Positions 46,176-58,175 of a stretch of 64,000 nt of DNA are shown piece by piece. The DNA is from Cynocephalus volans (lineage: Eukaryota > Chordata > Mammalia > Dermoptera > Cynocephalidae). Position numbers and translations under genes: made by a program. The stretch covers positions 30,618,293-30,682,292 of the forward strand of contig NC_084469.1 in assembly GCF_027409185.1 (NCBI RefSeq). The letters run 5' to 3'. Under the pieces are notes generated by a model. That model was not told the origin of the DNA, made no database searches, and saw only the letters and a program-made list of their open reading frames with translations. Positions within the stretch are counted from its first letter, which is position 1. Every line of letters begins with the position of its first letter.

Positions 46176-46600
46176 GCCTACATTACATCCACAGGAGACT
46201 GGAAACACTTACCTAGGGATAAGGTGAGAGCTGATTTTGTGACGTTCCCAGTATCTTCTCAAGGGCTTCATCTGGGACCCTATCACCAAATCCCTTGTAG
46301 AAGAACCAGAACTTCCAGTTTCCTGTAATAGCAAACTGAGATAGGAGGTACTCAGTTTCCCTGGGCTCAGGTTACAGGACACACCTTTTGGTTTCAAGCC
46401 ATTCCCCAAGGTTTCAGGGCCTCTCCTAGAGGAAAGTTACCATTGCTAGTTAGACCTATTTTTGGCACCAACACAAAGAAATTGAGAACTCTGGGGCTAG
46501 CTTATGCAAATCCATGGCTGGGCATACTCAGTAGAGAAAGATCATATAACTGAGGTAGCTGAATCACCTTCCACTAGAGGTGCTAGGGAGCACAGAATAT
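46176..46600. other. Unassigned intergenic sequence
   Basis: Nothing recognised. Confidence 0.4.
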
Positions 46601-46605
46601 TCTTG

Positions 46606-47080
46606 AATGTGTTTAGTGCATGTGATAGAATTTGACCAATGAACATACTCCAAAAGGAGACCAACTGAGCACGTGCAAGACTACGGTTACATAACTGGGA
46701 ACCACCCCCTTAATTGAATATTCATTAGAGAGCAAAACTATAAAAGTTGAATCCCAACAGAAGGCAAGATGGTTGTTTGCTCTCCTAGAGCCAGCCCACA
46801 CTCTGCCTGTGCAGTGTGTATTTCTTTTTGTATCAAACTTACTTTCAGCAACTGGCTGCTTGCTCTCTTGAGCCAGCCTGCACTCTATGCTGAACTTAAG
46901 TGTGTATTTCTGACTTTTGTATTAAACTTGGTGTGGGCCCTGCTCAGTATCTGGAGCGAGGTAGTCTCTGTGGAACCTGTATTTCTTTTCTATTATATTA
47001 ACCCTGTTCTTACTTTCTCCTTTGACTCTGCTCTTGAATTCTTTCCCGTGGCAGAGTCAGGAGCCTGGTAAGAGGACAGG
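46606..47080 (+). mobile_element. Probable ERV LTR (edges uncertain)
   Basis: A TATA box TATAAAAG (46739-46746) is followed by a pyrimidine/TG-rich R-U5-like part with TATCAAAC (46831) and ATTAAAC (46921) poly(A)-like signals, and 'ttctttcccgtggcagagtc' near the right. CCAAT occurs upstream at 46636. An 83-bp internal duplication lies after the TATA box. No target duplication identified, so the limits are approximate. Confidence 0.45.
46771..46930 (+). repeat. ~83-bp diverged tandem duplication inside the LTR
   Basis: Copy 1 (46771-46841) and copy 2 (46854-46930) share GG(T/C)TG(T/C)TTGCTCTC, AGAGCCAGCC, CACTCT, GTGTGTATTTCT and TTTTGTAT(C/T)AAACTT. Each carries its own poly(A)-like motif. 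Confidence 0.85.
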
Positions 47081-47169
47081 ATCGATTGAGGCTGGCTATC
47101 AGACCCCAGACCCTTCCTCCAGCATTAAAAGTACATAATGCAGACCAATGCACCCAGTGAAGGCAACTA

Positions 47170-47525
47170 GACAAGCCAGATGAAATATGAAGAACCCCTT
47201 CTTGAAGGCATCAAAGAGTAAGCCAGAAACAAAAGGATAAATATTTCATGATTCCACTTATATGAGGCGTCTAGAATAGTCAAATTCATAGAGACAGGAG
47301 GTAGAACAATGGTATTGGGGGCTTGGAGGAGGGGACAAGGGCAGTTAGTGTTTAATGGGAACAGAGCTTCAGTTGGGGAAGATGAAAACGTTCTGGAGAT
47401 AGATGGCAGTGACAGTTGAACAACAACGTGAATGTGCTTAAGGCCACTGAGATGTGCACTGAAAATGGTTAAAACGATATATTTCATGTATGCATAATTT
47501 ACCACAATTTCAAGAAAAAGAAAAA
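47170..47525 (+). mobile_element. L1M-type 3' end
   Basis: 'ttcatgattccacttatatg', 'gacaggaggtagaacaatgg', 'gagatgtgcactgaaaatgg' and 'taatttaccacaatttcaag': standard 3' UTR order of older L1s. Confidence 0.75.
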
Positions 47526-47789
47526 GCCTATCAAATTGCTGACAGGCGAGTGAGCCTTGCCTGGCAGAGACCAGGGAACAAACCAGGCTCAGAGAGGTCG
47601 TGGTGGTTGGAGCCTCTGCACTTGGAGCCACTTTGTCCCTCAAAGCATTTGCTGATCCAGAGGAGGCCTCTGAGAGGCAGAGCTATGCTTTTGGCAGCTC
47701 GTTGGCCTGGGAAGACCATGGTAAAGCACCCTTCCTCTAGGCTGGGTTATGATCCTATCGCCACTAAAGCATTAAATCAGCAATGAAAT

Positions 47790-48640
47790 ACGTTCCCACA
47801 AAGAAAACTCCAGGCCTAGATGGTTTCAATGGTGGTTTCATTCAAACATTTAAAGAATAAATAACTCCAATATTACACTAAGCCTTCCAGAGAATTTTTT
47901 AAAAAGAGGGAATACCGCATGACTCATTTTATGACGGTAATAACCTTGATACCCAAATCTGAAAAGATCAGGATCGGAAAGGAAAAGTATAGCCCAATCT
48001 CCCTCATGAACATCGATGCAAAGGTCCTGTACAAAATACCAGCAAACTGAATCAAATCATGAACACGAAGGATAATGCATCGTGGCCAACTTGAGTTAAT
48101 CATGAAATGCAAAATTGGTTTAATATCAGAAAGCAATGTAACTTTCTACAACAGGAGATTAAAGGAAAGAAATCATATAATTATAATAATAGAAGCAGAA
48201 CTGCTTGATAAAATATTCATTTACAGCTTAAAAATAAACTGCTAGCAAACTGAAAATAAAAGCAAACTTCTATAATCTGATCAAAAGTACCCACAAAAAT
48301 ACTTCAGCAAACATCACACATAGCAAACTGCCTTCCCTTTGGGTTCAAAAATAAGACATATGTACTCACTATCGCCACTTCACTCAACATCATATTGGAG
48401 GTCCTACACAGTGCAGTGAGGCAAGAAAACATATATAAAAATTAGAGATTAAAACAAGGACAAATTTTAAAATATACATATGTTGTTGCAGGTGATATAA
48501 ATATGTGTGTAGAAAACACAAAAGAATTTATATATAAAGTGTTAGAATCAATAATTTTGAAAGCCAAGATCCTAAAATAATTGTTATAGAAGAAGCAAAT
48601 AGCCTGGCTTGTATATTTTAAATAGTCACCAGTCAGTAGG
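47790..48640 (+). mobile_element. Old L1 ORF2 reverse-transcriptase fragment
   Basis: 'aaaactccaggcctagatgg' (the PGPDGF block), 'caatctccctcatgaacatc' (the ISLMNID block) and 'tcactcaacatcatattgga' are readable. No continuous frame remains; very diverged. Confidence 0.75.
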
Positions 48641-48764
48641 GCATATAAGCATTAAGGTAAAAAAAAAATTAAAATAATCACAGATCAATTTTGTTACATT
48701 GTTCTGTTACAATTCCATTATTATACCTAGAGAATCAATTTTTAAAAGTTAGAAGCAACATTAT

Positions 48765-49650
<886 letters not shown>

Positions 49651-49660
49651 GTTAGCAACA

Positions 49661-49828
49661 ATGGCGACTAGCAAAGTATCTAATCAAGCCCAGAGCAAAT
49701 TCTGGATTGAGCAGACTCTCTCCCATAATCTGCACCATGGAGACAAGTGCTCCTTTGGCCATGACACACTCCAGATGTTGTCACTACAGCTCACTAGGTC
49801 GTTGAAGGAAAGTGTTAAAACTCGTTGA
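49661..49828 (+). CDS. Small ORF, unrecognised (55 codons)
   Basis: An ATG in good context (AACAATGG) directly after the L1 tail and its duplication opens a 55-codon frame. The predicted peptide has protein-like composition (includes SHNLHHGDKCSFGHDTLQML). I cannot name the family. Readable sense continues in a shifted frame after the TGA, so it may be a piece of an old processed pseudogene or repeat ORF. Chance cannot be excluded. Confidence 0.15.
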   Translation: MATSKVSNQAQSKFWIEQTLSHNLHHGDKCSFGHDTLQMLSLQLTRSLKESVKTR

Positions 49829-49998
49829 GAAATCTGGGGAAACAACAGTTCATTCCAAAAAAATTTATCCTTCCAGACTCTGTTAGGTATGCAGAGATAC
49901 CACAGAAAACAATGATATTGGGATGCCTCCCTACACAAAGCTCATAACGAAGATAAAAATAAAACTCAGGAGTAAACCAAGAAAAAAAAATAATCTGG

Positions 49999-50151
49999 GG
50001 CCGAGCCCGTGGCGCACTTGGTAGAGTGCTGCGCTGGCAGCGCGGCGACGCTCCCGCCGCGGGTTCGGATCCTATATAGGACTGACCGGTGCACTCACTG
50101 GCTGAGTGCCGGTCACGAAAAAACGACAAAAAAAAATAAAAATAAAAAAAT
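49999..50151 (+). mobile_element. tRNA-derived SINE (CYN-like) with pol III promoter
   Basis: Begins GGCCGAGCCCGTGGCGCACT. A-box-like TGGCGCACTTGG at 50010-50021 and B-box GGTTCGGATCC at 50062-50072, spaced as in a tRNA. Then CTATATAGGACTGACCGGTG, a short unique part ending GGTCACGAAAAA, and an A-rich tail. The perfect 15-bp target duplication AAAAAAATAATCTGG is at 49984-49998 and 50152-50166. The GC-rich, CpG-rich body looks little decayed, so it is probably young. Resembles colugo CYN SINEs (from memory). Confidence 0.9.
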
Positions 50152-50166
50152 AAAAAAATAATCTGG

Positions 50167-51130
50167 ATTTGATGACCAGGCCTTTCTAGAGGAAACAATA
50201 TTATTTTTTGTTGGGGAAAAGAAAGAAATTGAGACAAATACAAATGGTCTTGTGTGTCAGAACGTGTGTCAGAAGCCATAGTACTGAATTGGTTATATTT
50301 TATCTCTATCAGTGTTTACAATAGATGCTTTGTTTTAGTCAGGATGAGGTAACAAATTTAGCTATGTTAATTTTTTTTTTATTTTAGCTATGCTGAGGTA
50401 ACAAATTAACTTCAAAACCTCAGTGGATTAACTCAACAAAGTTTGTTTCTCAGTCATGCTGTATGTCCACATGGCAAGTGCTATGCTCCACATAATCCAA
50501 AACTCACATCAACAGAGGCTCTACCCATCTTCACCCTGGAACCCAACACCTCTAAGGTCACTGCAACGAGGAAGAGGGATGCAGGAGCCACAAAGGCTCT
50601 TAGCAGAGTCAGACCAGAAGTGACACATAACACCTGTGCTCACAGCCCCAACGTTAAGTGCAGAGAGGGCTGAGAGAGATTGGCAGAGAGGGTGTCTCTG
50701 CCAAACTTTAATTGCAAGCAACAGAAATCAACTAGCTTACTTATGCAAAAAGAAAATATATTGGAAAAATATGGGGGAGCTCACACATCGAGAGAGGATT
50801 GAACAGCAAGCTTTGAACAGAAGGGACTAGGAAGCCTCAGAGGTTCCTGAGAATGTGAAGTCCTTGAGTATCTCTCCTGAGCACCAGCACTGGAGTGATT
50901 GGCCTCTGGTCTTTCTTCAGTGCTCTGTATGTTCACTCAAGAATAAAAGTCCCAGGGACTAAGTAGGGAAAGAAAAGATCTAGTGGGAAGATCCCTCAAC
51001 AACCTCGTAATAGAGCACATTTAATATAGTGCAGGGGCAAGGCACCTAATTTACTGCCCCAAACTCAGGTCATCTACAACAGGAGAATTAGCTCCGCAAA
51101 AGGAAATCACAGCACAATTAGAAATGGAGA
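50167..51130. other. Unassigned; probable medium-age repeat debris
   Basis: Two blocks read like old interspersed repeats. One is at 50330-50660 ('gaggtaacaaattaacttca', 'cctcagtggattaactcaac'). The other is at 50700-50960 ('attgcaagcaacagaaatca', then 'ggggagctcacacatcgaga'). I cannot name the families. Confidence 0.35.
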
Positions 51131-52119
51131 GTGGGTGGCCACTATGTGATATTCTCATTTTCGTCTTAATCTTTGTGGTTCCAGCTAACTAAGCCCAGAA
51201 TCTCAGGGATCTGGCTAAGGGGACTGGTTCCTTCATTTGAAGGAAGAAAGTTGGGGAAACAGTGAATCTTTAGTTGAGATTTCAAAATGAGAAGTCTCTC
51301 ACAGCCTGAAAACATTACAGAAAGTTTAGATTATTTATTATATCACAGTTCCCTGATGCCACAAGAGCCTGGAAACAGCAAAAAGAGAGATTTTTTAAAT
51401 TGTTCGTTTTTGTGAGAGGCTTCCTCTGACAACAGTAACAGAAAGTACTATTTTCAACCCCAGGAATATACAATATTCTACCTTCACCGCATTATAGAGC
51501 TTTCTTCTTTTCCAATTTTTTTCCATTGTCTCAGTTTTTCACACACACAAAAGCCCTAAAACAGTCATGGCAGATATTCTTAAGGCCATAAGAAAATATA
51601 ATCTGGTCACTGCTCTGGGCTTTGTACTCTGTGCTGTAGAGAGGGAGACCCTGGACGAAAGCAGGTAGCCCACTCGGCTGAACCACTGTGAGCAATCTCT
51701 TCTCCAGTCAATCCCTCCACGGGCAGACAGTATTATGCTTTTACAGGGAATGGAAGCCTCCCGTCCAGTGTTTTGTCATCTCATTAGCCAGAATTGGGTC
51801 ATATGCCAGCCCAGAAACAAATCATATATCAAGGGGAATGAGATGGCCCTGAGCCTGGTGTGGACTGATGAGCCCTTGTGGCTGGTGTAGATGCTTGCCT
51901 TCCTTGAGATCAAAGGATCCCCACTTGTTGTCTAGTGAATTATGTTCTATTAGCAAGAAAAAAAGAGAGGTAAGTGGGAAATGGCCACTGTGTGGGCCAC
52001 AAGAAGGCCTGCAACACTAAGCCTTGGAATAGTCTTAAACCTTCCCCCAAACTCACCCATTTTTCCAGTCCTACTCCAGATTTACTTTTAGTTCCCCGGA
52101 TGTCTCCTGCTGTCTCCAC
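51131..52119. other. Unassigned intergenic sequence
   Basis: No gene or named repeat recognised. Confidence 0.4.
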
Positions 52120-52510
52120 CTCTCTACCTTCCCACACACTGTTCCAGTCAATTAGAATGTTTTCTCCTCAACTCCCACACCCATCTCACCTGCGTGTGAG
52201 GATCTTAGTCATCTTGAAATGTCATCTCATTATTTTCTCAGATGCGTCTTCTGATTCAGTGGGTTTGGCACAGGCCCAAGAACTTGCATTTCTGGCAACT
52301 TCCAGGATGCTGCTGCTGCTGGTGGTCTGGGGACCACACTTTGAGCACTGCTGCTCCAGCACTTACTGTACTCTTTGATCCTTCCCCCTCCCCCACAACA
52401 CCACACTCCTCAGGCAGAGGACATGACGGACTGACTGGACTCACATCCCTGCACCCAGCACAGAACCTGCCACATAGTAGGATCACAACCAAGTTTAATT
52501 ATTTATATTG
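52120..52510 (-). mobile_element. L2 LINE fragment (antisense)
   Basis: 'atcttgaaatgtcatctcat' on the left and 'catccctgcacccagcacag', 'acctgccacatagtaggatc' on the right are antisense L2 3' text. A MER5A copy (52236-52368) sits between them. Confidence 0.55.
52236..52368 (+). mobile_element. MER5A-type hAT MITE nested in L2
   Basis: 'gtcttctgattcagtgggtt', 'caagaacttgcatttctggc', 'ctggtggtctggggaccaca' and 'ctttgagcactgctg' follow the right two-thirds of MER5A. Confidence 0.75.
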
Positions 52511-52749
52511 CATACCTGTTTGTCTTTGGTTAGATCTCTTGCTCTTTTGAAAGTTCTCTGGCTCCTCCTAAACTGAAATAATCCTCGGGAAAGAGATTCT
52601 TCTCTGGCCATCTCACGTCCAAAATATTATTAGAGTGTCACATGTTTCTCCCACTACCCAGATAGTTACTGAGGCTCTAGGAAATTTGAATGCCAATTCC
52701 ATGGCTCACAGAAGAGAGTCTCTGGGTACCATGACCTGTCAGGGCCATA

Positions 52750-52965
52750 CCTTCAGATCTGGTGCAAATCCTGGATCTTTCATTTACAAGTTGTATCACT
52801 TTTGGCAATTCATAGTTCAGCCTCAGTTTTGTTATCTATAAAATGAATATAATAATGCGCTAATTTATGGAGCTGTTAGAAATAATTAATTACAATATAT
52901 GTAAGCCACAAATGTAACATCCGGTAGGTATTCAATAAAGGTCAGCTGCTGTTATTATGACTGTC
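52750..52965 (+). mobile_element. MIR SINE
   Basis: 'gtgcaaatcctggatctttc', 'cctcagttttgttatctata', 'catccggtaggtattcaata' and 'ctgctgttattatga': sense MIR with its 3' end intact. Confidence 0.75.
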
Positions 52966-53079
52966 ACTCATTTTATTAGCATTATTCTCTGTCTTCTTTC
53001 TAAGCCCACATTCTTTGCCTACTTCATTGAGACCAAAAGGAAGATTTGGGCCCTGAAATTTATCACCAGAAAATCCTTC

Positions 53080-54570
53080 AGGCTTGGGCTTTAGATAAAA
53101 GGGTTTAGTATGAACATTACCACCGTGTGCAGTTTGTGGTTTGCTGGTCTCTTCTACTGAGCTGTCCCATTGACCAAGAAAATGATAGCACGGTGAGGGC
53201 AGCAGGTGCTTGTCTTGGGGAGAGAAGACCCTGAGGATAGCTGAAACCATACAGATAAGGAAAAAGATGATGAGATATAGGAGGGCTACTGGAAGGGCTA
53301 AAATTAAAAGACCAGTAATACCAAGTATCAACAAGGACGTGCAGCAGCTGGAACTCTCAAACATTGCCAGTGAGAGTGCAAAAGAGTCCAACCATTCTGG
53401 AAAACTGCTTGTCAGCTTCTAAGAAAGTTTGACCCAGGTATATATCAAGGAGAAATGAAAACATATGTCCACAGGAAGCCTTGTGTAAGGACGCTCATAG
53501 CAGATTATTTATAAATGCCCCAAACTGGACATAACCCAAATACTAACCAACAGGAGAATGGATAAGAAAAAGTAGTGATAAATTCATACAACTGAATACT
53601 ACTCAGCAACAAAAAAGGAACAAAATACTCACACATGCAACTATATAGATAAATTTCAAAAAGCATTATGCTGAGCAATAGAAGCGAACCACAAATGTAA
53701 GTATAATATGTGTCCATACTTGATGATTCTATTTATAGGAAGTTTATGAGCAGGTAAATCAAATCTATGCTGATAGAAATCAGATCAGTGGCTGCATTGG
53801 GGGGGGGAGGGGAGAGACTGGAAAGGGCATGAGGAACTTTCTAGGATAATGGAAAAGTTCCATAGCTTGAGTTGGATGATGATAATATTGGTGTATACAT
53901 TTGTCAAAAATTATCAAACTGAACTTACTGATACATGTACTTGACTGTGTGTAAATTATATCTCAGTAAAAAAATAATAATAAAAGGGCTAAAAGAATAC
54001 TCCACCAAGAGCAAGAACACAAGCTTATCAAGTACGTAATAGAGAAAAACACCTTCATCATGGTCCCAGATCACTGAAAAAGTCACGCATAATATAGTAG
54101 AGAAGAGAGGAAGATAGAACATGAGGAATGTGTGGGTCATTGCAATAAGGGCAGTCCCCATGAAGGTGCAGCACTAGGGGATGTGACCATCATGTGGTGG
54201 AGAGGGTGGCAGATGGCCACATAGAGGCTGCAGGTCACAGTGACTAGAAGATGTCCATGTGTCCAAAGATCTGAGAAATAGAGCTCAGCCACACGTCCTG
54301 CATGGGAGATGGACCTGCTCTGGCTCTGATGTTTACTAGGGACTTGGGCACAGTGGTGGAGGCGAAAATAATGTTTGCACAGGACAGGCTGGCGAAGAAG
54401 AAGTAAATGGGGTGGGTGTGTCAGTGCCAATGGCCAGGACAATGAGTAGGCTCCGTAGTGACCACATACATCCACAGGAATAGCAGGAAGAGGATGCACT
54501 GCTGCTCTGGCTGTTCAGAGAGTTTTTGGAGGAAAAACTCAAAGATGCTGGTCTGGATCCCTCTTGCCAT
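53080..54570 (-). pseudogene. Olfactory receptor pseudogene (OR1-type), split by an L1 fragment
   Basis: Minus strand. An ATG at 54570 starts MARGIQTS, followed by EQPEQQ and a TM1 segment. A frame change leads to LLIVLAIGTDT; a further one gives ISHAGRVAELYF, VAICHPLHHMMVTSP (end of TM3) and an FFSDLGP block corresponding to the FFCDLSP of the second extracellular loop. At about 53985 an old L1 3' fragment cuts the gene. OR sequence resumes at 53310 with a TM5-like hydrophobic segment, MVSAILRV, and, after more damage, TVV...LNPFI followed by a stop (53091-53111), the TM7 signature. The EQPEQQ start and VAICHPLHH point to family OR1. At least two frameshifts and several stops; no function. 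Confidence 0.88.
53311..53985 (+). mobile_element. L1M-type 3' fragment inserted in the OR pseudogene
   Basis: 'gcagcagctggaactctcaa', 'atatatcaaggagaaatgaa', 'aaactggacataacccaaat', then a 3' UTR with a G9 run at 53799, 'tgtgtgtaaattatatctca' and an (AATA)n tail. AGGGCTAAAA occurs on both sides (53294 and 53986), a plausible eroded target duplication. Confidence 0.85.
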
Positions 54571-55699
54571 GAGCCCAGAGGTCAGAAAAAGAGAACTCAA
54601 GTGAGACCTATTAAAATTCCCTAAACGTATTTTAGCATAGGTTACACGATTCTCCTATTTCAGAGGTTAAAGGAAAATAAATGCATTTATTTATTGAACC
54701 CCATCTCTGTGCAAGGCACCGTGTTAGGCACTGTGTAGAATAGAAACAAGGATCACAGTAGCCCTGTACCAGCAACCTCTTCCTTCTGTCCAACCTGAAT
54801 GTCTTCTGCTCTAGTTTCTTCTCTTTTCCTGTTATTCATTGACTAGAAAACACTTGGATATTTTGACCAAGCTGTTGCAGTGTAAAGAAGGCAGGATATA
54901 AAACAAAAATGGAAAAACCCGGGGAAAAACAACTGTCTAAAGAGTACATCACAAGGCACATTTGGTTCAGTTCTCAGCTCTGCAAACTCAGAAACCTGCA
55001 CTGGGGGTGAAGCTGCATTGACCACGCTTTAGATGCAGACAGACGTAAACCAGAGGGCAAATTTATTCTGATAAATAAAACTTAAAGAAAGAACATATAA
55101 TTCTCCTGGCGCTGCATTCTCTCCCTAGAGATAAGCCATATCAGAGCATTTCTGGGAGAGCACAGAGTCAGATTCTACTAAGGTATATCGGAGCCTTCTG
55201 CTTACTATACAGAGAGTTTGGTCAAGGAGAAGCTCATGCCAAGCCTTCAATTTCCTCTTTCCAAGCAGTGCTTCCAAAGACACTTATCTTGGAAGACTCC
55301 TTTCTTTATTCCCCTGGATTTTGATGGTTGACCAACTCCCTATGTACTCACTATTTTTTTCTCCAAACAGGGTTTACTACAACTGCTTCACTTACTTAAG
55401 TTAAAGCCACTTGCAATCTTGACTCCCTGAGATTAACCCCTAGGTCATTTTGATTTGAGTTGGAAGTTTTCCAAAATTCTTCAAAGACACTTGTACAGCT
55501 AAGGTCTTTTGTATTTAACAAGTGGCTGACCATGAAACTTGTGTGTAGCTTGTACCAGATTAACTCTCAGAGGGCAGCCTTGTTTCAAAGTTCATGGAGA
55601 GGATGGCTCAGCCTATAGCTATTATATTGACAATATTCTTCTACTTTTGCTTCTCCATAAAGAAATAAAGTAAAATTTCATGGTGATAATAATGTAAGA
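54571..55699. other. Unassigned 5' flank of the OR pseudogene
   Basis: 54655-54760 ('tttattgaaccccatctctg', 'gcaaggcaccgtgttaggca') resembles the start of the old repeat seen at 1640. The rest is unrecognised. Confidence 0.4.
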
Positions 55700-55812
55700 T
55701 TTCTGGGGCAAGGGATTTTGGTCTCTTTTCCTTGCTATGTCCTCAACACCTATAACAATTCCTAGCATAAGGTAGGTGTTCAGTAAATATTTGTTGATTA
55801 AATGAATACATG
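55700..55812 (-). mobile_element. L2 LINE 3' end (antisense)
   Basis: 'tgctatgtcctcaacaccta', 'acaattcctagcataaggta', 'ggtgttcagtaaatatttgt': antisense L2 terminus. Confidence 0.7.
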
Positions 55813-56629
55813 ATCAATCCCACCAAATTTGATTGCTTTTCCAAATAATTCCCAGAGACAGAATTCAACCCAACTTCTCCATCTTAGGGAGTCGTTAATT
55901 ATCTAGTAAACTTTCTCATTGTACTTATCTACTTATGTCATTATATATTTTGGGATATAGTTCTTCATATTTGCATCTTGTCAACTTCTTTGGGTTGAAT
56001 TAAACTTTCTCTTAGATATGTTCTTTCTTACAAAAATAACAAATTTTCTCTCTCCATTTTATACCTTCAGAGTTTGTTGTTTCAAACATGCATTCTTCTA
56101 TAAGTTCTAGGTAAAATGGCATTCAGAAGATTCCCCCATCTTAAACATGTTTATTAAAATCTGACATTGTTCAGATATATAATTTCATTTTATTCTAGTT
56201 TATATATTGCATCTTCTTTAAATTGTAAATTTTTAAGGGGTGTGTGTTCTTAAAACCAAGTTTAACTCTATCTGTTGTATTCTCTTAGTATGTCCTTTTA
56301 AGGTTATTCCCAGTTTACTTCTGTTCCTCTGAGATTATATTCTCAAATATTTTGATTGAGAACAAAAGCCAAAAACTTTCTTCCATTAAGAACAATCTTA
56401 CGATTTTTGACAAATTGATATTATTTCTTTATGGACTGCCCACTGAGAAGTTTTGATTTATATATTTCAATGTTTTCTACATCTGATAGTATGCTTTGTG
56501 CTATGAGTTTTAGACATACCAATATGTATTCTCTACTATATGGGCATGGGTGGCTTTTATACAAATTTTACTTAAAAATAGCAGTTTAGAGATCAGATCT
56601 ATGTACTTTAAAGTATCGCTCTTGGACTT
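55813..56629. other. AT-rich unassigned sequence
   Basis: T-rich and without ORFs. It may contain very old antisense L1, but I cannot support it. Confidence 0.35.
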
Positions 56630-57722
56630 CCAGTCAAGATGATGGAATAGACAGTCCCCAGTGTCACTCTGTGCCACAAATCAACCAATATACAACTATA
56701 AAAAAGCAACGACAGCCAAGCTGAGGCCACTAGAGCTCCAGGGAAGAGGAGGAGAGACCTATGGAGTGCAAGAAGGTGGGAGAAGCCACGATGTGAGAAA
56801 GAAAAAAACCGTCCAACCATTTTGAGCCCCAGCTGCTTCAGGGCTGGAGCTACTGAGTGCACAGAGCAGGAGCTGGCCAAAGCCTCACCTGTGCCCTTCA
56901 GATGAAGTTGCTTGGAGGCAGAAGGGGAGAAGAGGGACTTGGTGGCCCCCAGGCCAGCAAGACCACTAATAGGGTTCCCGTGGACCCACATAGGAGCAAG
57001 GAGCCACAACAACTGAACAAAAGGAGCCAGTCAGAGGCTGGTGAGTCATAGCAAGGGACTGGAGCAGGGCTCATCCCATGGGAAGTGTTTGGAGCACAGG
57101 CAGTGGGGGAGATGCACCCACTAGGGGAACACTGGGACACAGCAAGGACAGCTGATCTGCCGCCCCAATCAGCATAGACCCACTCAGAGGAGACTGGTCA
57201 GGAATATAAAATTGCATGGGGTGCAGTTTGATGAAAAGACTCAGGCCCAGACCAGTGTTTCTACACTACCTAGGTGCACCGGATTTCACTAGACCCAGAA
57301 GTACCGATAAAGTCAACCATTTAAACCCGAGCTGCACAGAAAGCCTTCTCTAGGGAATCAGCAGCAAAGCAGCAATTTAGCTCAACCACAGAGCTCAAGT
57401 ACTGGTCCCCACAGGAGGTTCCCCCATTTTAGAAGTAAGCAAATGACAACAAATTAGCTCCAGTGCAGAGTTTAAGTGGTGGGCACAGCAAATAATCCAG
57501 CACAGAACTGAAAGAAAAAACAAAGTACCCACAACCAGAGACAAAGTTTGATATGAACTAGTAAAGGTCTCATTTCACCAAAGAACACCTATAACACCTA
57601 GAAGGACCAGAAGTCCCCTGGGCTATGAAGCCAGAAAGGGGGGAGGGCAGGGGCCTGAGCCATGGCCCCTGACACCTGCGACCAGTCCCGAGGGTAGGGG
57701 CTGAGGGCCTCGGCCACACCCC
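56630..57722 (+). mobile_element. L1 5' UTR fragment without ORFs
   Basis: It starts ACTTCCAGTCAAGATGATGG, matching the 5' end of the minus-strand full-length L1 (AGTTCCAGTCAAGATGGCAG). About 1.1 kb of L1 5' UTR-type sequence follows ('gaaggtgggagaagccacga', 'ggagctactgagtgcacaga'), then it ends abruptly before any ORF1 start. The opposite-strand ORF2 fragment begins within a few bases. Confidence 0.65.
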
Positions 57723-57724
57723 CT

Positions 57725-58175
57725 TGACAATTTCCTTATCCAGTCATCCATCAATGGACATTTAAGTTGGTTCCATTGCCTAGCTATTGTAAATAGAGCT
57801 GCGATAAATATGGGAGTGCAGGTATCCCTTCAATCTGATGTCTTCCAATCCTCTGGATATATCCCCATGAGTAGGATTGCTGGATCATATGGAAGTTCTA
57901 TCTGTAGTTGTCTGAGAAACCTCTATACTGTTTTCCATAAAGGTTGTACTAATTTACAGTCCCATCAACAGTGTAGATGGGTTTCCCTTTCTCTGCATCC
58001 TCACCAGCATTTGTTATTCTCTGGGGGTTTTTTTTGTTTTGTTTTTTTCATAGTAGCCAGTCTGACTGGGGTGAAGTGATATCTCAAAGTGGTGTCGATT
58101 TGCATTTCCCGGATGATTAGTGATGTTGAGAATTTTTTTCATGTGTCTGTTGGCCATTTGTATGTCTTCCCAATC
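57725..58175 (-). mobile_element. L1 ORF2 C-terminal fragment (antisense)
   Basis: Antisense text 'ttatccagtcatccatcaat', 'tgtaaatagagctgcgataa', 'ccccatgagtaggattgctg' and 'gatttgcatttcccggatga', corresponding to the last part of ORF2. No 3' UTR or tail, so truncated at both ends. Confidence 0.9.

Noticed and set aside
49999..50075. tRNA gene
   Set aside because: A and B boxes are present, but the sequence continues into a SINE tail with target duplications and lacks a proper acceptor stem.
52942..53391. 149-codon minus-strand ORF as a novel membrane protein
   Set aside because: The hydrophobic part matches the TM5 region of the OR pseudogene, and the remainder reads out of frame past its TM7 signature.
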